Assembly (NCBI GenBank): GCA_037962975.1 | Contig: CM075673.1 | Location: 153,532,667-153,596,666 of the forward strand | Source of the DNA: Clitoria ternatea | Lineage: Eukaryota; Streptophyta; Magnoliopsida; Fabales; Fabaceae | Length of the DNA stretch: 64,000 nucleotides | Direction of reading: 5' to 3' | Shown: in pieces, positions 33,651 to 46,159 of the stretch | How the letters are laid out: the number at the start of each line of letters is the position of its first letter | Position numbering within the stretch: position 1 is the stretch's first letter | The notes under the pieces: model-generated | Told to the model about the DNA's origin: nothing | What the model saw: only the letters and a program-made list of their open reading frames with translations | The model's database searches: none | Position numbers and translations under genes: made by a program

Positions 33651-35329
33651 TTAAGTGTAACATCCCAAATTTTAAAATAGAGGATTAATCAAGGAAATTA
33701 ATATTGAATAATCGAATGTGAATTACTTAGTGTCTCAAAATATTGGAAATAATTAAATTAAGATTTTTGGGGATTGTTGGTGATTTATGGAGACCGGTTA
33801 AGTTGAAAATGAGTCCGGTTGAGATATGGGTGTCGGACCAAGTATCTCTGATTGAGATGATATTAGTCAGGGCTGTTGGGAGTAATATTGGGAGTCCGAG
33901 TATATATTCAGAATAATTTTCAGATAAAGTATTGAGCCTAAATAAAGAGCCTGTTAGTGGTAAAACGATGAAATTTTAATGAATGGAAATAAAAATAAAG
34001 CAAAAAGCCCAATTTCTTCTCTTCCTTCACGTTGGCTTTTCATTTTCGGTGGCAACATTCCTCTTCTCCTTTCTTTCTATTTCTCCTCTATTTTTTCTCT
34101 ACTTCCTCTTTATTTTCCTCTTCTTCCAAACCCTAAGCAAAGGTGATCATCCCCTCCTCCATTTTCGTTCTCAAGGAGCTTGGAAGGAGACTAGTGGAGT
34201 TGAAGGCTTCTCCTTCTTCTCTTCTATTTTTGTGTGGCATCCTCCCCTTCTTGAACCCATTTTATTTTTGGGTGTGAGGTATGTATACTCACCATTTTAT
34301 TGAGCTTTTGGCCATAGGTATATGTCATTATACTTTGGGAAGTCATGCATGTGAATGGGTATTTATTAGAAGTATTTAATGCTTATGCCCTAGTGTGGGT
34401 TATCATAAATATGTATATTTATGAGGGGTTAATGATGGAGGTGCATTTATGGTTGGAAGGTGATGAAGGCTAATGAGTATTTATGAATATTAGTGAGTTT
34501 TGGAGAAACCCTAACTTTTAAGAATTGGGGAAAGTTATGAATGTTGGTTGCATAGTGTAATTAAGAGAAAGTACAAGCCATTGGATGTATGAGTGTTGGA
34601 TGGTGTGGTATTTTGTAGGTGTTGGACTATTGTTGTTGGTAGTCCATTGAACATAATGAATGTGGCTTAATGGGAAGGAATTCCCGAAGCCTAACAAATA
34701 ATAAAAATAATGTCTATGACATGCCTAGCACATGTTGTGAAATTATAGATATGAATATGATTAAATAGAATTGAAATAATGTCTTGAGTAGTTGATTGAT
34801 TGGGATTCTATATGCATGTTAATGTAGGATCCATTCCGAACGACGAGGCGGGTGCGTCTTATCAATCAGAATTCTTCTCTTGAGGTAGGAGAGGAGTCTT
34901 ATGTTCTAAATGCATGAATCTGAATGTTATTTGATTGTCATGTGTATTGGTATGCATGTTAGCCTTGCTTGAGATGATATGAGAAATTGTAATGTGGTAT
35001 ATGGTGTGGATAATGTGTTGGGCAACATGCTTTGATGCATTTAGAATATTCATGGTGTGCTATATGGTGGTGTAGAATGATCAATGATATGAAATTATGC
35101 TTGTATCCACCATGAATGTAATGTGATTATTGATCATGTTGATTGAGAACTATTGCAATGCCACACAAATGTTTAAATTAATAAGAATAACCCAACAATA
35201 ATAAATCCACTAAAAGCCTTTTGGAAATGTTGGTAATGGTGTTGATAAAGATGTATGATGAGTGGCATGTATAGGATGCATAGAGTGAGAAATGCATATG
35301 ATTTGCATTTGCATCCATGTCATACTGCA

Positions 35330-35600
35330 TATGTTGCCGGTGTTGGAATATTAGGGGATTCCCCCGGTTGGCCCAGTGGGAGGGCAGCTCTGTGCATGAG
35401 CAATTTATATTTCCCCTGTGACTCGGTGTGTAGGTCACGAAGCTGCCCATGTTGTGCTACAGGGAGCCGCATGTGGTTGACCCTTGTGGGGGGTGGCTCT
35501 TGATGAGCAGTTGTCACCGGTGGTCCTTGAGATCACAGCTGCCATGATATATCTCATGGTTGGCCCGCAACACCATATATTGATATGTTGTATACCGCGG
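35330..35600 (+). other. GC-rich island inside the solo LTR
   Basis: A roughly 270-bp GC-rich block (CCCCCGGTTGGCCCAGTGGG, TGGCTCTTGATGAGC, TTGGCCCGCAACACC) sits in very AT-rich LTR sequence. Comparable GC-rich blocks lie at similar places in the LTRs at 42560-42730, 50590-50760 (inverted) and 52920-53100. Frames are open on both strands here only because of composition. Confidence 0.6.
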
Positions 35601-36619
35601 TCATGGTGAAAATGACTAGGTGTTGCAAGATGGGCGATGCGGTTTGGTACCAGTAAAAAAAACAATTGGTGAAATGCATGCAAAATTTAAGAATAAGTGT
35701 ACATATTTTACTGTTGTAGTAGGGGTATGATTAGATGATCATACTTGAATCCCACATTCGGTGTTTGTATTCCCACAGTCAGATCTACAATTGTTGAAAT
35801 ATTCCTTTGTGCATATGCATTAACTTAAGAGCATTTGCATATAGTGAGGAAGTATGCCAAAGGTGATGAAATATGATGATGAATGTGATGAGGATGTAAT
35901 AATATACTAAGACAACATAAAAGATATGAATACCAAATGATAGTTTGGGTGCGATATTCGAATTGTAGTGAAACTTGATTATGTATATGTTGTATGCTTT
36001 GTCAAAATGTAGTGTTACTTGTGACGTATGTATGATGATGTTGAAATGATGGAGAGTATGGTGAAAGATATGTAAGTGCAAAGTATACATGTTTTGATGC
36101 ATATGTACATAATCACATGGTATTCATATTCATTCCTTTAGAATATGTGACTCACTCTCCCATGTTGTCCATTTTTAGACTTGTGATGCAGGGCACTCAT
36201 GGGAAAGGTAGACATTTTGAAGTGTATTTTGGATGATTGAGGTAAATAGTGGTATAGGAAGTGCCTTGGCCGGCGAAATCTAGATTTTTTTTTATAGCAT
36301 GTGATGTATATGAATGCTTATTTTGATATCTAGATTAGTGATGATGATTTTAAGGGTCATGGAGGAAAATTGAGCTTTGATGTGTATGGTCAATTCTCAT
36401 TTATAACCCAAATGATGTAAAGGATAAAATTATGATGCTTGATGATGTTAATTTTTATGAATGAATGAAGTAATTCTTGAATTATAGTACTTTATGAAGT
36501 TGGTAGAATTTGTAGATGCATAATGAAGTAAAATAACGTATTAGGAAAGGTTAAAGTGGTAGGAAATGATAATTCATATGCTAAGTTGTGAGAATTCCAT
36601 GTTTCTGCACAAGTTCTGC

Positions 36620-37145
36620 AGAACTCGCTCAAGCGAGTGGGAATCTCGCTCGAGCGAGTTGCTTATGAAAGAGGGGCATGGCCACTGGCCGAAACTCGCT
36701 CAGGCGAATGGCCTTCTCGCCCAAGCGAGATTCGGTGGGAATCAGTGGTTGGTCACTGGACCGTTCTCGCTCAGGCGAAATGGTCCTGGCCCGGTGATCG
36801 CTCAAGCGAGGGAGAAGGGAATAGACACTGGTCGATTTTCGCTCAGGCGGGACTTGCCTCGCCCAAGCAAAATGGGATAGTGAGCTTTTGTGGTTGCTGG
36901 AGCAATCTCGCTCAAGCGAGATGGAATCCGCTCAAGCGAGATTGGCTCCAATGGCAAATCTCTTCTCTCGCTCAAGCGTCTCGCTTGCTCGCCTAGGGGT
37001 GATCTTCGTATCTCGCTCAAGCGAGATGGGGCTCGCTCAAGCGAGAGGAGCCCTTGATGCTTAAAACTTTTCTCGCTTAGCCTTCGCTCACTCAAGCGTC
37101 ATTGTGTGTGCTCGCTCAAGCGAGTGTGGCTCTCGCTTGAGTGAA
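36620..37145. repeat. array of CTCGCTCAAGCGAG palindromes, copy 1
   Basis: About sixteen full or near copies of CTCGCT-CA-AGCGAG occur in 525 bp, including a perfect 14-bp palindrome CTCGCTCGAGCGAG at 36645-36658. Spacing is irregular (roughly 15-60 bp), unlike CRISPR. Confidence 0.93.
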
Positions 37146-37505
37146 TAGCCATCTGATGTCCCCTTTGTCTTATTTTAAATAAGTTTTCATTTCTTATGCA
37201 TCAAATCTTTATCATGCATCATCTAAAGGTGTTCTGAACATAGTATGGGTCATGGAACCTCATGAAATCTCTTCTCTTAAAATTCAATCATGCAACAATG
37301 AAATTAATTAATTCTTCCGCTGATTTTAATTGGAAAATTATTATAAAATCATCCTTTAATTTACCCTCTCATATCTTCATATATGGGAGTAGTTTATCAC
37401 AGATCCAGGTGTTGTATTAACAACCTCATTACTTATTTTCTCTTCATTGAATAGTGATTTTAAATTGCGAAAAATTTCCCCGTATTTTTGGGGCATCTCA
37501 TTAAG

Positions 37506-38500
37506 CACTAGAAGTATGGAACCAAATTGCTATAATTTAAGCACTAGAAGCATGGACAACATATAGAAGCAAAGCAATCAGATAGTAACTAAAAATTGCA
37601 AATCTGATATAATAGCAATTGAAATCAACTAGCAAATTAATAAAATGATATATTAAATGCATTAAGCTAAAACATAAAGAAGGAGAGTAAAGAGAAAGTT
37701 TAAGAGAAAATGGGGTATCAAAATTTAATATATATAAAGTATAAAGCTACACTAAACAATTAGTGCCTTGAGTGAGTTTAATGTCATGAGTGAGCAATTA
37801 GTGCAAGAGTCCAATTAGTGTTGGTGCAATCCAATAATAAAATAAAACCACGTGAAACTATAGTAAATGGAAAAATTATTGGCAAAGGTGACGCTGAGTG
37901 CTAATTTTCAATATATATATATATATATAAAAGGTGAGCGCATAACATAGTGCATCAAACCGTGAAGCTACAGAGGTTAGTTTTTATTTATTTATTTATT
38001 ATTATTATTAATTTCTTTTATATTGGAGTAGGTAAGGTAACATTTATATATTATTATAAAAGTTTGGAGCAGGTAAGGTAAAGGAAAATATAGCAATCAG
38101 TTCACGTATATAGCAATCAGCTAACCACGCAGCAAAAATATTATAACATAAATTTAATATTTAATAAAATGCGCATAAGCTAAATATATAATAATTTTTT
38201 TCTTAAATTGATATAGTTCTTCAGGAACTATCAATAAACATTTTTAAGAATTCTTCAAGAATTCTAAATTATTTGACTATTAATTTTATATATCATGTAA
38301 GGATATTTATAAATAAGTTCTCCAGGAACCTATTTTTCATGGTATAGATATAATCTTATACATCCTTCTGAGATGTTTTAAAATATAAGTTCTTCGGGAA
38401 CTTTTATAATATATTCATAAATAACATAAGGTATATAAATTAAAATTAATAATAATAATAAAATCATGTATTACCTTTTGTAGACCCGACTAGATCTCAG
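37506..38500 (-). other. copia-2 leader region
   Basis: AT-rich DNA between the solo LTR and the PBS. It holds an (AT)n run near 37911-37929 and four GTTC(T/C)(T/C)C(A/G)GGAAC-like inverted motifs (38217, 38310, 38388 and neighbours). No gag coding is visible. Confidence 0.5.
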
Positions 38501-38526
38501 TTGGTCAAAACCTGGTGTTGATAACG
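38500..38526 (-). other. copia-2 PBS-like sequence
   Basis: Adjacent to the 5' LTR the minus strand reads CGTTATCAACACCAGG, close to the TTATCAGCACGAG primer site of plant copia elements that use an internal part of initiator tRNA-Met. It has diverged. Confidence 0.5.
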
Positions 38527-38694
38527 TGTTATAAAATAAATGAATTCTAAATACATAACATAAAGAAGGGAATGCAGCAAAATAAGAGAAGTGAAGAGAG
38601 CAAATTCTCTATCATTTATGAAGGGAATGAGTCCCTTTTATAGACCAAGGTGAGGTATAATGGACATCCACCATTGTATAAAATATTCATAATA
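38527..38694 (-). repeat. copia-2 5' LTR
   Basis: The LTR is 168 bp, 9 nt shorter than its partner at 28900-29076 and with scattered substitutions, so the insertion is not recent. It is followed by the CTAGT duplication. Confidence 0.9.
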
Positions 38695-38699
38695 CTAGT

Positions 38700-39829
38700 A
38701 GAATTCTTTGCTCCCCTAATTTTTTATAACACCTTATCTAAACTTGCATAGTGTATTTGTAGGTAAACAAAATATTAATAACAAATTCTTCCTCCTCTAA
38801 GAAAAGAGGACATCTTCTATCTTGAATTGGAATCCCTCATTTGATTACCCATAGTTGGTATTTTGTTTTGAACGATACCCTATGAAGCAAAAATGTATTT
38901 TTTTGATGTTGTAAACTTTGACAAAAAATATGTTGTGCACCTTTTTGTGTTATTGGTTGCCTTCCATTTGAATTGATCTATAAGAAAACTTTATTGTCTA
39001 TAAGCCTTAAGAGTCATACCTCCAAATCAGTTTAACTTCTTTAAGTTATTGAAACCTATATTATTAATATTCTATAAAAGTATTTCCACCAATGAGGCTT
39101 CCCGATTAAAAAAAAGGTTTCCTTCATGTGAAATTCCAACCCCCACACCCTTTGATTCCACCCCCACCCATATATACTATATAGCTATTTTTTGAATTTA
39201 GCAATGCAAAAAAACTTAGGAAACTCATTTTTTAGCATTCAATTCCCTGCCCAACAATCCCCCAAAAGCAAACCTTTTCACCATTTCCCATCTTTCAACT
39301 CACTTTTTTAAACCACTTATTTGAACCTAACCCATTAATTTTCCTTAAATCTCTCCACTGTGCAAAACCCTTTTTAAACACCCCATTGTCATTTCACTTG
39401 CCTACATTCCCATATTTTACCTTAATAAATCTAGCGACTAGACATGCTTTATTAGTAGCCAATTTCCATTGTCATTTCCCTAATAAAGCTATATTGGTTA
39501 ACACACAATGTTCCATTCCACCCAAGTTATTTTTTTTTCTTCACCTCACTCTCACCTCAAGTAAAATCTCTCTGGATTTTATTTAGACGATTAATAATTC
39601 CTTATTGGGTCAGAAAAAAAGATAGAAAGAATAAAGGGAGTAGGGGGAGGGAAGATTTTATGAAACATACATGGAAATCAAATAATACAAGCTTCTTTTT
39701 TCTAGGGGGCAATTTCTGCTTCATTATTTCCACAACAGGTTTCCACGTGGCCAACATTCTTAGGTAGGCCTTAATCGAGACGCCCGAGTATAGAAAATGA
39801 ATTCTAACTTTTTAACATTGAAGGTATGA
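38700..39829. other. intergenic, no feature seen
   Basis: AT-rich with a few pyrimidine-rich stretches. No supported gene; the 66-codon frame at 39386-39586 has no recognisable similarity. Confidence 0.55.
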
Positions 39830-40340
39830 TGCAAGCATATTAAGTTTAGATCTTGTTATTGCAATGTCGATTAATTTGCTTTTGTGGAAATTAGCTTTTA
39901 AACCAGAAGCTAGCTCATAACATCTTAACACGTTTTTAACAATTCTTACATATTTTCCTGATGTTTCTCTTATTGTTGGAGTGTCATCTACAAATTGCCA
40001 AAGTGAAATACTAACCCCATCCTAGTATACATTATACTTGCCCTAAAATTCCCAGATTCTACTATCTTTCTTATTAGACCCGCCAACTCTTCAACTACAA
40101 TTAAAAACAAAAGATATGTAAGAGGGTCCCTTTGCCTAACACCCTTTGACATCCTCATTTCCCTATAAGAGCTTTCATTTTCCAAAATGAACATAGATCC
40201 AAATTCCAAATAGGCCTTTATCCATCTTTTCCATTTTGTGAAAACCCCATACGACTCATCATATAGAACAAAAAACCTTATCTGATTAAGTTGTATATCT
40301 TTTCAAAATTTATCTTAAACACCATTATTGGTTTTGTCTT
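39830..40340 (-). pseudogene. LINE reverse transcriptase fragment
   Basis: Minus-strand reading gives FKINFEKIYNLIR and FTKWKRWIKAYLEFGSMFI (about 40330-40200), then GVRQRDPLTYLLFLIVVEEL in the open piece 40209-39988, and in the next frame LWQFVDDTPTI with the catalytic FVDD. This is the palm region of a plant L1-type RT. A frameshift lies between the RQRDPL and FVDD blocks. The 5' and 3' parts of the LINE are missing, and no poly(A) tail is evident. Confidence 0.78.
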
Positions 40341-41136
40341 CCTTTAAGACAATGTTAATCTTACTCATCCTCACTCATAACAACCCCCTTAACACTTAAA
40401 TTTGTTTGGTATAGTTACTCTTTTTTAACATAACTTAACTCTTTTAGTTTAATTCACCATCGTATTAAATAACACACAGTGCTATGTATTAAGCTTTCAG
40501 TAATGTTTAACAATGTTATAAAATAATATAAAAATATTACCTATTTATATAGGTAATATTTTAAGTTTTAAAAAGTGTAGTACGTGAGCTAATAGAGGTG
40601 TTCATTATTTAATTTAGACCAAACAAAATCGCTTAATTGGTCCAAAATAACCAAAAATCAATCAAACCAAAACAAAAAAATCACATGATTTATGCTTTGT
40701 TTGGACCAAATTTTGGATTTACTTTTGAAAATTAAACTGAGCTCAAACAAACCGTAATATTCAATATATTACTCCTAAATTTATGTTACCTTACTAAATT
40801 ACGTATATGACTTAAAGTTAAAGTGAGACTTAAAAGACTTTAGGTAGTGATTTGTGATTTTTTTACTATGCTGAATTTTTTTATGATGGTGATTCTATTT
40901 TAAAGTCGTTATTCTTTATTTTATTAGGTTGAAATTTTATATTTTATACTTGATTTTACAAAAAAAATAACTAATATAAGATCAAACAAACTGATCCAAT
41001 CTGAACTGCACTTAATTAGATCAAATCAAGTCAGATGCCATCATATATTAATAAAAATTGATCCAGACTACAAACATCATTACAATATTGTAAAAAAAGT
41101 AATTACTAATATTTTTAAAGTACTATTTAAAAAATT
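40341..41136. other. intergenic, no feature seen
   Basis: AT-rich; no supported gene or repeat. The LTR at 41142 begins just after. Confidence 0.55.
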
Positions 41137-41141
41137 CAATG

Positions 41142-44100
41142 TGTAACATCCCATATGTTTTTATATTTAAATTATGATGATTTGAGGACGTAAGACTATT
41201 TTATGATTTAAGAATGAATTTAGGAGGAAAATTCAGGATTTTACCTGACGTAGCGTCAACGTAAAACAGAGGCTAAAAATAGAATTTGGACCTTTTCTCT
41301 TCCTTATTTCTTCTCTCAAGTTTAAAAAGCTGATTGAAGTTATTTTTTGGTTAGAATTCAAAATCAATCATGGATTGGAAATGGAGAACTCAAGGTAAAC
41401 GTGTGAAACCTTTTAATTTCAATTTTTATGGAAGTTTCCCATCTTTTGCCTATTTTCTTAGGGAAGCAAAGCAGGTTTGAAATTCAAGAATCTAAACTAG
41501 TTAAAGAGTCCCTTATGGCTTCCAAGTGAAAGATTAATTGAAGGATTTGAGTTCCGCTTTGCGTAGGTTATGGATGAAGTGCTGGAAGCTTAGAGGAGAA
41601 AGGGGTTTCTTAAAGTAATTGCTAGTTTTGATTGTGGTAAGCTTATAAAGCTTTAAGAATTGATTTTAAGTGCTTTCTTGAATTAAATTAAAGATTCAAC
41701 GGTTAAATCTCTAAACCCTTTATGATTCTTGCGATTTTAGTGTTTTGGCGCGTCAGTACTGTAGTGTATATTTGATTAAGGAGTATTGTAGTGAGGTAAG
41801 GGGAGTATTGTAGTGTATATTTGATTAAGGTTATATGAGTTTTATATTATGAAATGAATTTGCGTAATTAAATGAATGATATATATATATATATATATAA
41901 GAGTATATGGTTTAGAATATGTTTATGGCTACATGATGTATTTGGCAATTATAATTGGTGGAATGATAATAAGTGTGATAAGAAAGTGATGAGTATAAGG
42001 AGGTTTACGTGATAAGAATGATGAATAGGATGAGAATTGAAGTATAAATTATGCCTAGAATGGTGTACGATAGATGGTAAGGAAATATTGAAATATATGT
42101 GATATTGATGACATGAAATTGTGCTTGAGGATGGATTGATTGTGATAATTAAAAGGGATGACCTTTATGCCATAGATTATATGTTATTAATAAGATTGAT
42201 GATTATATTGTAATTATATATTAACAATTGTATAATGAGTTTGATAAATATGATTGAGGTAATAATAATGATTTCATTGACAAAGTGATAAGTTACGAGT
42301 ATATGATATATGATTATGATGATAAATAGCGATATGAAAATATTGTTATTGAATATGTGACTAAGAGGAATGAAGAACATGTTATAATGTTGTAAGGAAA
42401 TGATCAATGGATATGTTTATGCCTGGATTTGGCTGATTATGTCCCAGGAGATGACTTTTATGCCGGGACGGAGTTGTATGAGTTTGAGATGATTATGTTG
42501 ATGTTATATGTTGTATATGCATGTTATGTGATGTGGAAAGCCATTCAGTATGTATTACCCCTCGCTTTTGGCTCCAGTGGTCCATGTAGAGATCCAGTTG
42601 AGCTACCCAGTGGTCCAGGTAGAGACCCAGTGGTTGAGGTGGGGAGTCGGTGTGTGGCTCAGTAGACCAGGTAGAGTTCACAGGATGTCGGTGTGACTCC
42701 CAACTGATGGTTGCTCCATTAGTATTCGGATACTAGGTGTCGTTTTATGTGACTGGACCATGAAAGTCAGTTATGATTAATTTATGTTAATGAAACTTGA
42801 TTTGTGGCAATAATGATCATGAGTATTGAGATTCAATTGTGATGGTGGAAATTGATATTGAGACTGGATTTGTGAATTTAAGATTTGATTTATAATAATA
42901 ATGTCTGATTTATGATATCATAATTGAATATGATGATGATGATTAATTAGTGATATCACGATTGCCTATGATGATGTTAACTGATTTATAAGATTATAAT
43001 TGATATATGATGATGGCATTAAATGAAATGTTGGGGAGATGTTGAGATAAGTATAGGTAATGATCTGATGAGTTTCAAGCTTATTGGAAATTGGTTTAAA
43101 AAAAAATTAATGGGTTAATCAGCGAAGGAGATGTGTGAGCTCCTCCAGGTGATATTGTTTCTGTCTCATTCAATTGCATTATATTATAATGCTAGATGCT
43201 CACCCTTATAATTTTTTTCAGAAAATGAGGAAGGGATATTGTGGATGCCATAGAGACAGGTACGAGTGAGTAGCGAAGCAATGCCAGGATATTTATGATG
43301 ATGTAATGTATATATATGTTATGGTGTTATATGTATATATTTATATATGAGTGTGGTTGTATTATGAGTTTTGATGTGGTATTTGTATATGTTGTTATTG
43401 GTATGATTATATGTGTGGATTGTAGTTTGTTAGCTAATGGCACTGAGTCATTAGCATTTATATATGTGGTTTGCTTAAGGTATGACATTGAGCCATTAGT
43501 TAGCTATTCATGCATAATGGCCAGGGATTGTTTATATAGATATGGACATGACACGAAGCCATGTGGTATTTAAAATCATGTATTATTGACAGGAATTATA
43601 TTGTTTGAATGTTGTATGACTGTGTTTGAATAATAATGAGAATGAATTAAAAAGTTTGGAGGTTAGAATTAATGGAATTAAAGTGATATTGAGGAACTGG
43701 ACTGGTGAAATGGGGATCGGTGGGATTCAGTATCCCTGAAAATGCCCAATAGGTCCATTTGGACATTTAGAATTGGTTTGTGTGTTTATTTGGTGTTTAA
43801 ATAACTTTGAGGTAAATTAATATGGTAGAATGGTTGTAAGTTGGCCTAACTGCCTTTTTATGCATAAGTCGTTACTGGACTATAATTTTAGGAAACGAAC
43901 TGTGCCAGTAACTCTGGAATGAGAAAATTATATGGCCCACAGAGTTTCGTGGTAATCGGCCCTGAAACGGATTGAATATGTCGATTACAAGTTGGCCAAA
44001 TGGCCTAAATATGTGACAACATTAGGTGTTGTCACTGATAGGCTGACGCTGGGTGTCAGCCTGATGCGTAGAGGTGATATATGAGGATGATTTTCCCAAT

Positions 44101-44222
44101 TTTGAAAATATAAATAATTGTTTTGAGGGTGAATAATTTAATTGATTATTTATTTTATGAAAAATTTATTGATATTTTTATTTAATGAGTAAATTAAAGG
44201 TAAATTGGTGAAGGATTTTACA
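41142..44222 (+). mobile_element. probable gypsy-type solo LTR A (3081 bp)
   Basis: It begins TGTAACATCCC and has a candidate end AAGGATTTTACA, the imperfect inverse. Flanks are CAATG (41137-41141) and CAATA (44223-44227), a 4/5 duplication. It aligns in blocks with LTR B at 50961. Both have TGACG...CGTCA palindromes near the start, a GC-rich block ending at TATTCGGATACTAG (42725) or a close variant, a CTCACCC...TTTTTTTCAG block (43197-43222), and TGGCACTGAGTCATTAGC-like repeats. No internal coding is seen; the 85-codon frame at 43316-43573 is LTR sequence. Confidence 0.65.
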
Positions 44223-44227
44223 CAATA

Positions 44228-46151
44228 AATGTTACCATATGATCTTTTGATAACATTTATTTAGTGAATAAAGAATGAAAATAAAAAAATAAGAACAAAA
44301 AAGGTTTAGGGTTATGAGAGAGAAAGAGAACGATAAAGAGTTGGAGGACAGACAACGGATTGTCTAACTTTAACATGGGAACACTACCTGCCTCTTCTCT
44401 ATTTTTATTTGTTAGATTAAGTATATAATTAGGGTGGAGGCTAAGGTGGACTTATGAAATTTGGGTGTACCATGGATCGTGAAGTCTTAGCCATTAGATT
44501 TGCATCGACGGTCAATATTAAAAAAGGGTTACCAGAAGAATCAATGAAAAGGGAATCAAAAGGTTGAGAAAAGAGAGCCACCAACCACCATAGGAGCCAT
44601 CCACCAGCACCCAAAACAGCCACGAAATCGATTTCTAACATGCAAACAGCTACATAGTGCAACTTTTCATTGATTTCACTTACCACTAAGAGCTCAAGCT
44701 TTATGCCCCCGACCACCTCTCCATTCTTGTTGCTCTCTCTCAAAGATTCCTTGAAGTTGGCAGAGGAAGAAGGGTGAAAATGGTGTCTCTGAAAAAATTA
44801 CAGTGTGTCACAAACCTACCAGCCTCACTACACTCTCAATAATGTTTTCGTTGATCGGCTATAATCTTTTTTTCACCATTCACAGAAACCACTTTGTATC
44901 GGTATGTCCCAACCCTCAATTTCACTTCTTTTTGATTTTCGAGGTATACAATGCAAAGGGTATCCTTAACCTTTGGAATTTAGAGAAGCAAAACCTCTAA
45001 GGCTAATACCAACATCTTTGCCTTCAATAACACTATGCATTCTTTCTTTGTGATTTCCATTATGATGGCTTTGTTGTGTCACAACTTTGTTTGCTGGTTG
45101 GAAGAGTATTAGCTAGCACTAGAAGTGGGCCACGGTTGTATGGAGAAAGAAAGGAGAAAGAGGTGTCAAAGTTGTCGAAAGTAGCGAAGAAAAGAGGAAC
45201 GAAGCTCTTATCAACCTATTATAGCAAGTCAATCCAAAGAGGTCCATGGTGCACCTGGTTGGAACATGTCTACCTTAGTATTCACCATATAGTTAGAATC
45301 CTTTTAACCTTTTTCATTCTTTAATAGAGCCAAGAATTAACATCCGATCACTCAACCAATTTATTTAACCTTTTCTCTTTCTTCCACATAGCAAATACTA
45401 AAGGATGTGTACTACTTTTTCGTTTCATGGTGCAGGTTGCAAGACAATTTGCACCACTCTACATACTATTAAATGTTAATTAAGAATTAAGAATTATTCT
45501 AATTAATTAGCATATAAAAGAATTCTTAACTCTTTATATTAATAAATATTAATTAATAATTACTCCAATTAAATAACAATTAAATGGTAAATTAATCTAG
45601 GAAAGAATTGTTGCATAAAACAAAACCATTTCTTTTTTTATTTAGTTGAATTATGTAAATAAAATAACAATTGCACAACACCACTTTTCAATTCGCATAA
45701 ACATTTAATTGACCTTGAATATCACAAAATAGATACCACTCTATGCTTTCTTATATTTAATTTCAAATAACAACTAATACCTTCCAAAAGCCTATTGATG
45801 TATCCAAAATACAAGATTTTACATGGTCCCCCTATTTAATCTCACTAAATTCCCATTTGCATCATATCTCTAAAACAATGTTACTTAATTAATAAGCTCT
45901 GCAAAAAACTATACTACTTCTCTGTAATAATGCAGCACATTATGCCTAATAAGCACTACCATGATAATTGAAATAGATACAACCATTCCATCATATTATG
46001 TAGCACTTAGTAAAATAATTTTAAGAATTCTGTAACCAATTCCAAGTGGTAAACTTTACTTAATCAACCAAAGCCTTTAGATTTTTCATTGTTAATGTCA
46101 ACTCTAATTACTTGAGTCAATGATTGAAGATACATTATTTAATAAAAGTGT
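44228..46151. other. no recognisable gene
   Basis: The first part (44300-45330) is less AT-rich and has frames of up to 100 codons on both strands (44743-44441 minus, 45076-45324 plus) with no recognisable domain. The rest is AT-rich. It may be old LTR or leader sequence, but I cannot assign it. Confidence 0.5.
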
Positions 46152-46159
46152 GTTCATAC

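Larger units (their letters stand above)
33656..37500 (+). mobile_element. gypsy-type solo LTR (3845 bp) nested in copia-2
   Basis: It starts TGTAACATCCCAAA and ends TTTGGGGCATCTCA, imperfect inverted termini. The exact duplication TTAAG lies at 33651-33655 and 37501-37505. Removing the insertion restores a roughly 37-bp tandem duplication in the host DNA (TTGCAATAATTTAAG / CACTAGAAG). Internally there are a GC-rich island (about 35330-35600), the CTCACTC block (36147-36190), and an array of CTCGCTCAAGCGAG palindromes (36620-37145). The frame at 33983-34303 and the repeat-coded frames near 36.6-37.1 kb are not genes. Confidence 0.88.
28900..38694 (-). mobile_element. copia-2: Ty1/copia element with both LTRs
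   Basis: Two short LTRs (28900-29076 and 38527-38694) are flanked by the exact duplication CTAGT (28895-28899 and 38695-38699). On the minus strand the order is LTR, PBS-like sequence, a long leader, a gag remnant, protease/GAG-pre-integrase, integrase, RT, RNase H, a purine tract CAAAGGGAGAG, and LTR. Most of gag is missing, and pol is broken by frameshifts and a 49-bp tandem repeat. A 3.85-kb solo LTR is inserted between leader and gag. Confidence 0.92.

Noticed and set aside
35255..35683. ORFs on both strands in the GC-rich island
   Set aside because: Overlapping frames on both strands, no domain, inside an LTR with TSDs.
36566..37095. ORFs on both strands through the palindrome tract (and 49010-49528)
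   Set aside because: They are open only because the repeat unit lacks stops in several frames; the translations are repeats of LSE/SLER/LAQA with no domain.
36620..37145. CRISPR-like array (CTCGCTCAAGCGAG repeats with unique spacers)
   Set aside because: Spacing is irregular, repeats are 14 bp and variable, the tract lies inside an LTR with TSDs in a plant-type genome, and no cas genes are present.
43316..43573. 85-codon plus ORF with Cys/Tyr/Val-rich, membrane-like sequence
   Set aside because: Low-complexity TATAT/GTTAT sequence inside LTR A; the equivalent region of LTR B is not open.
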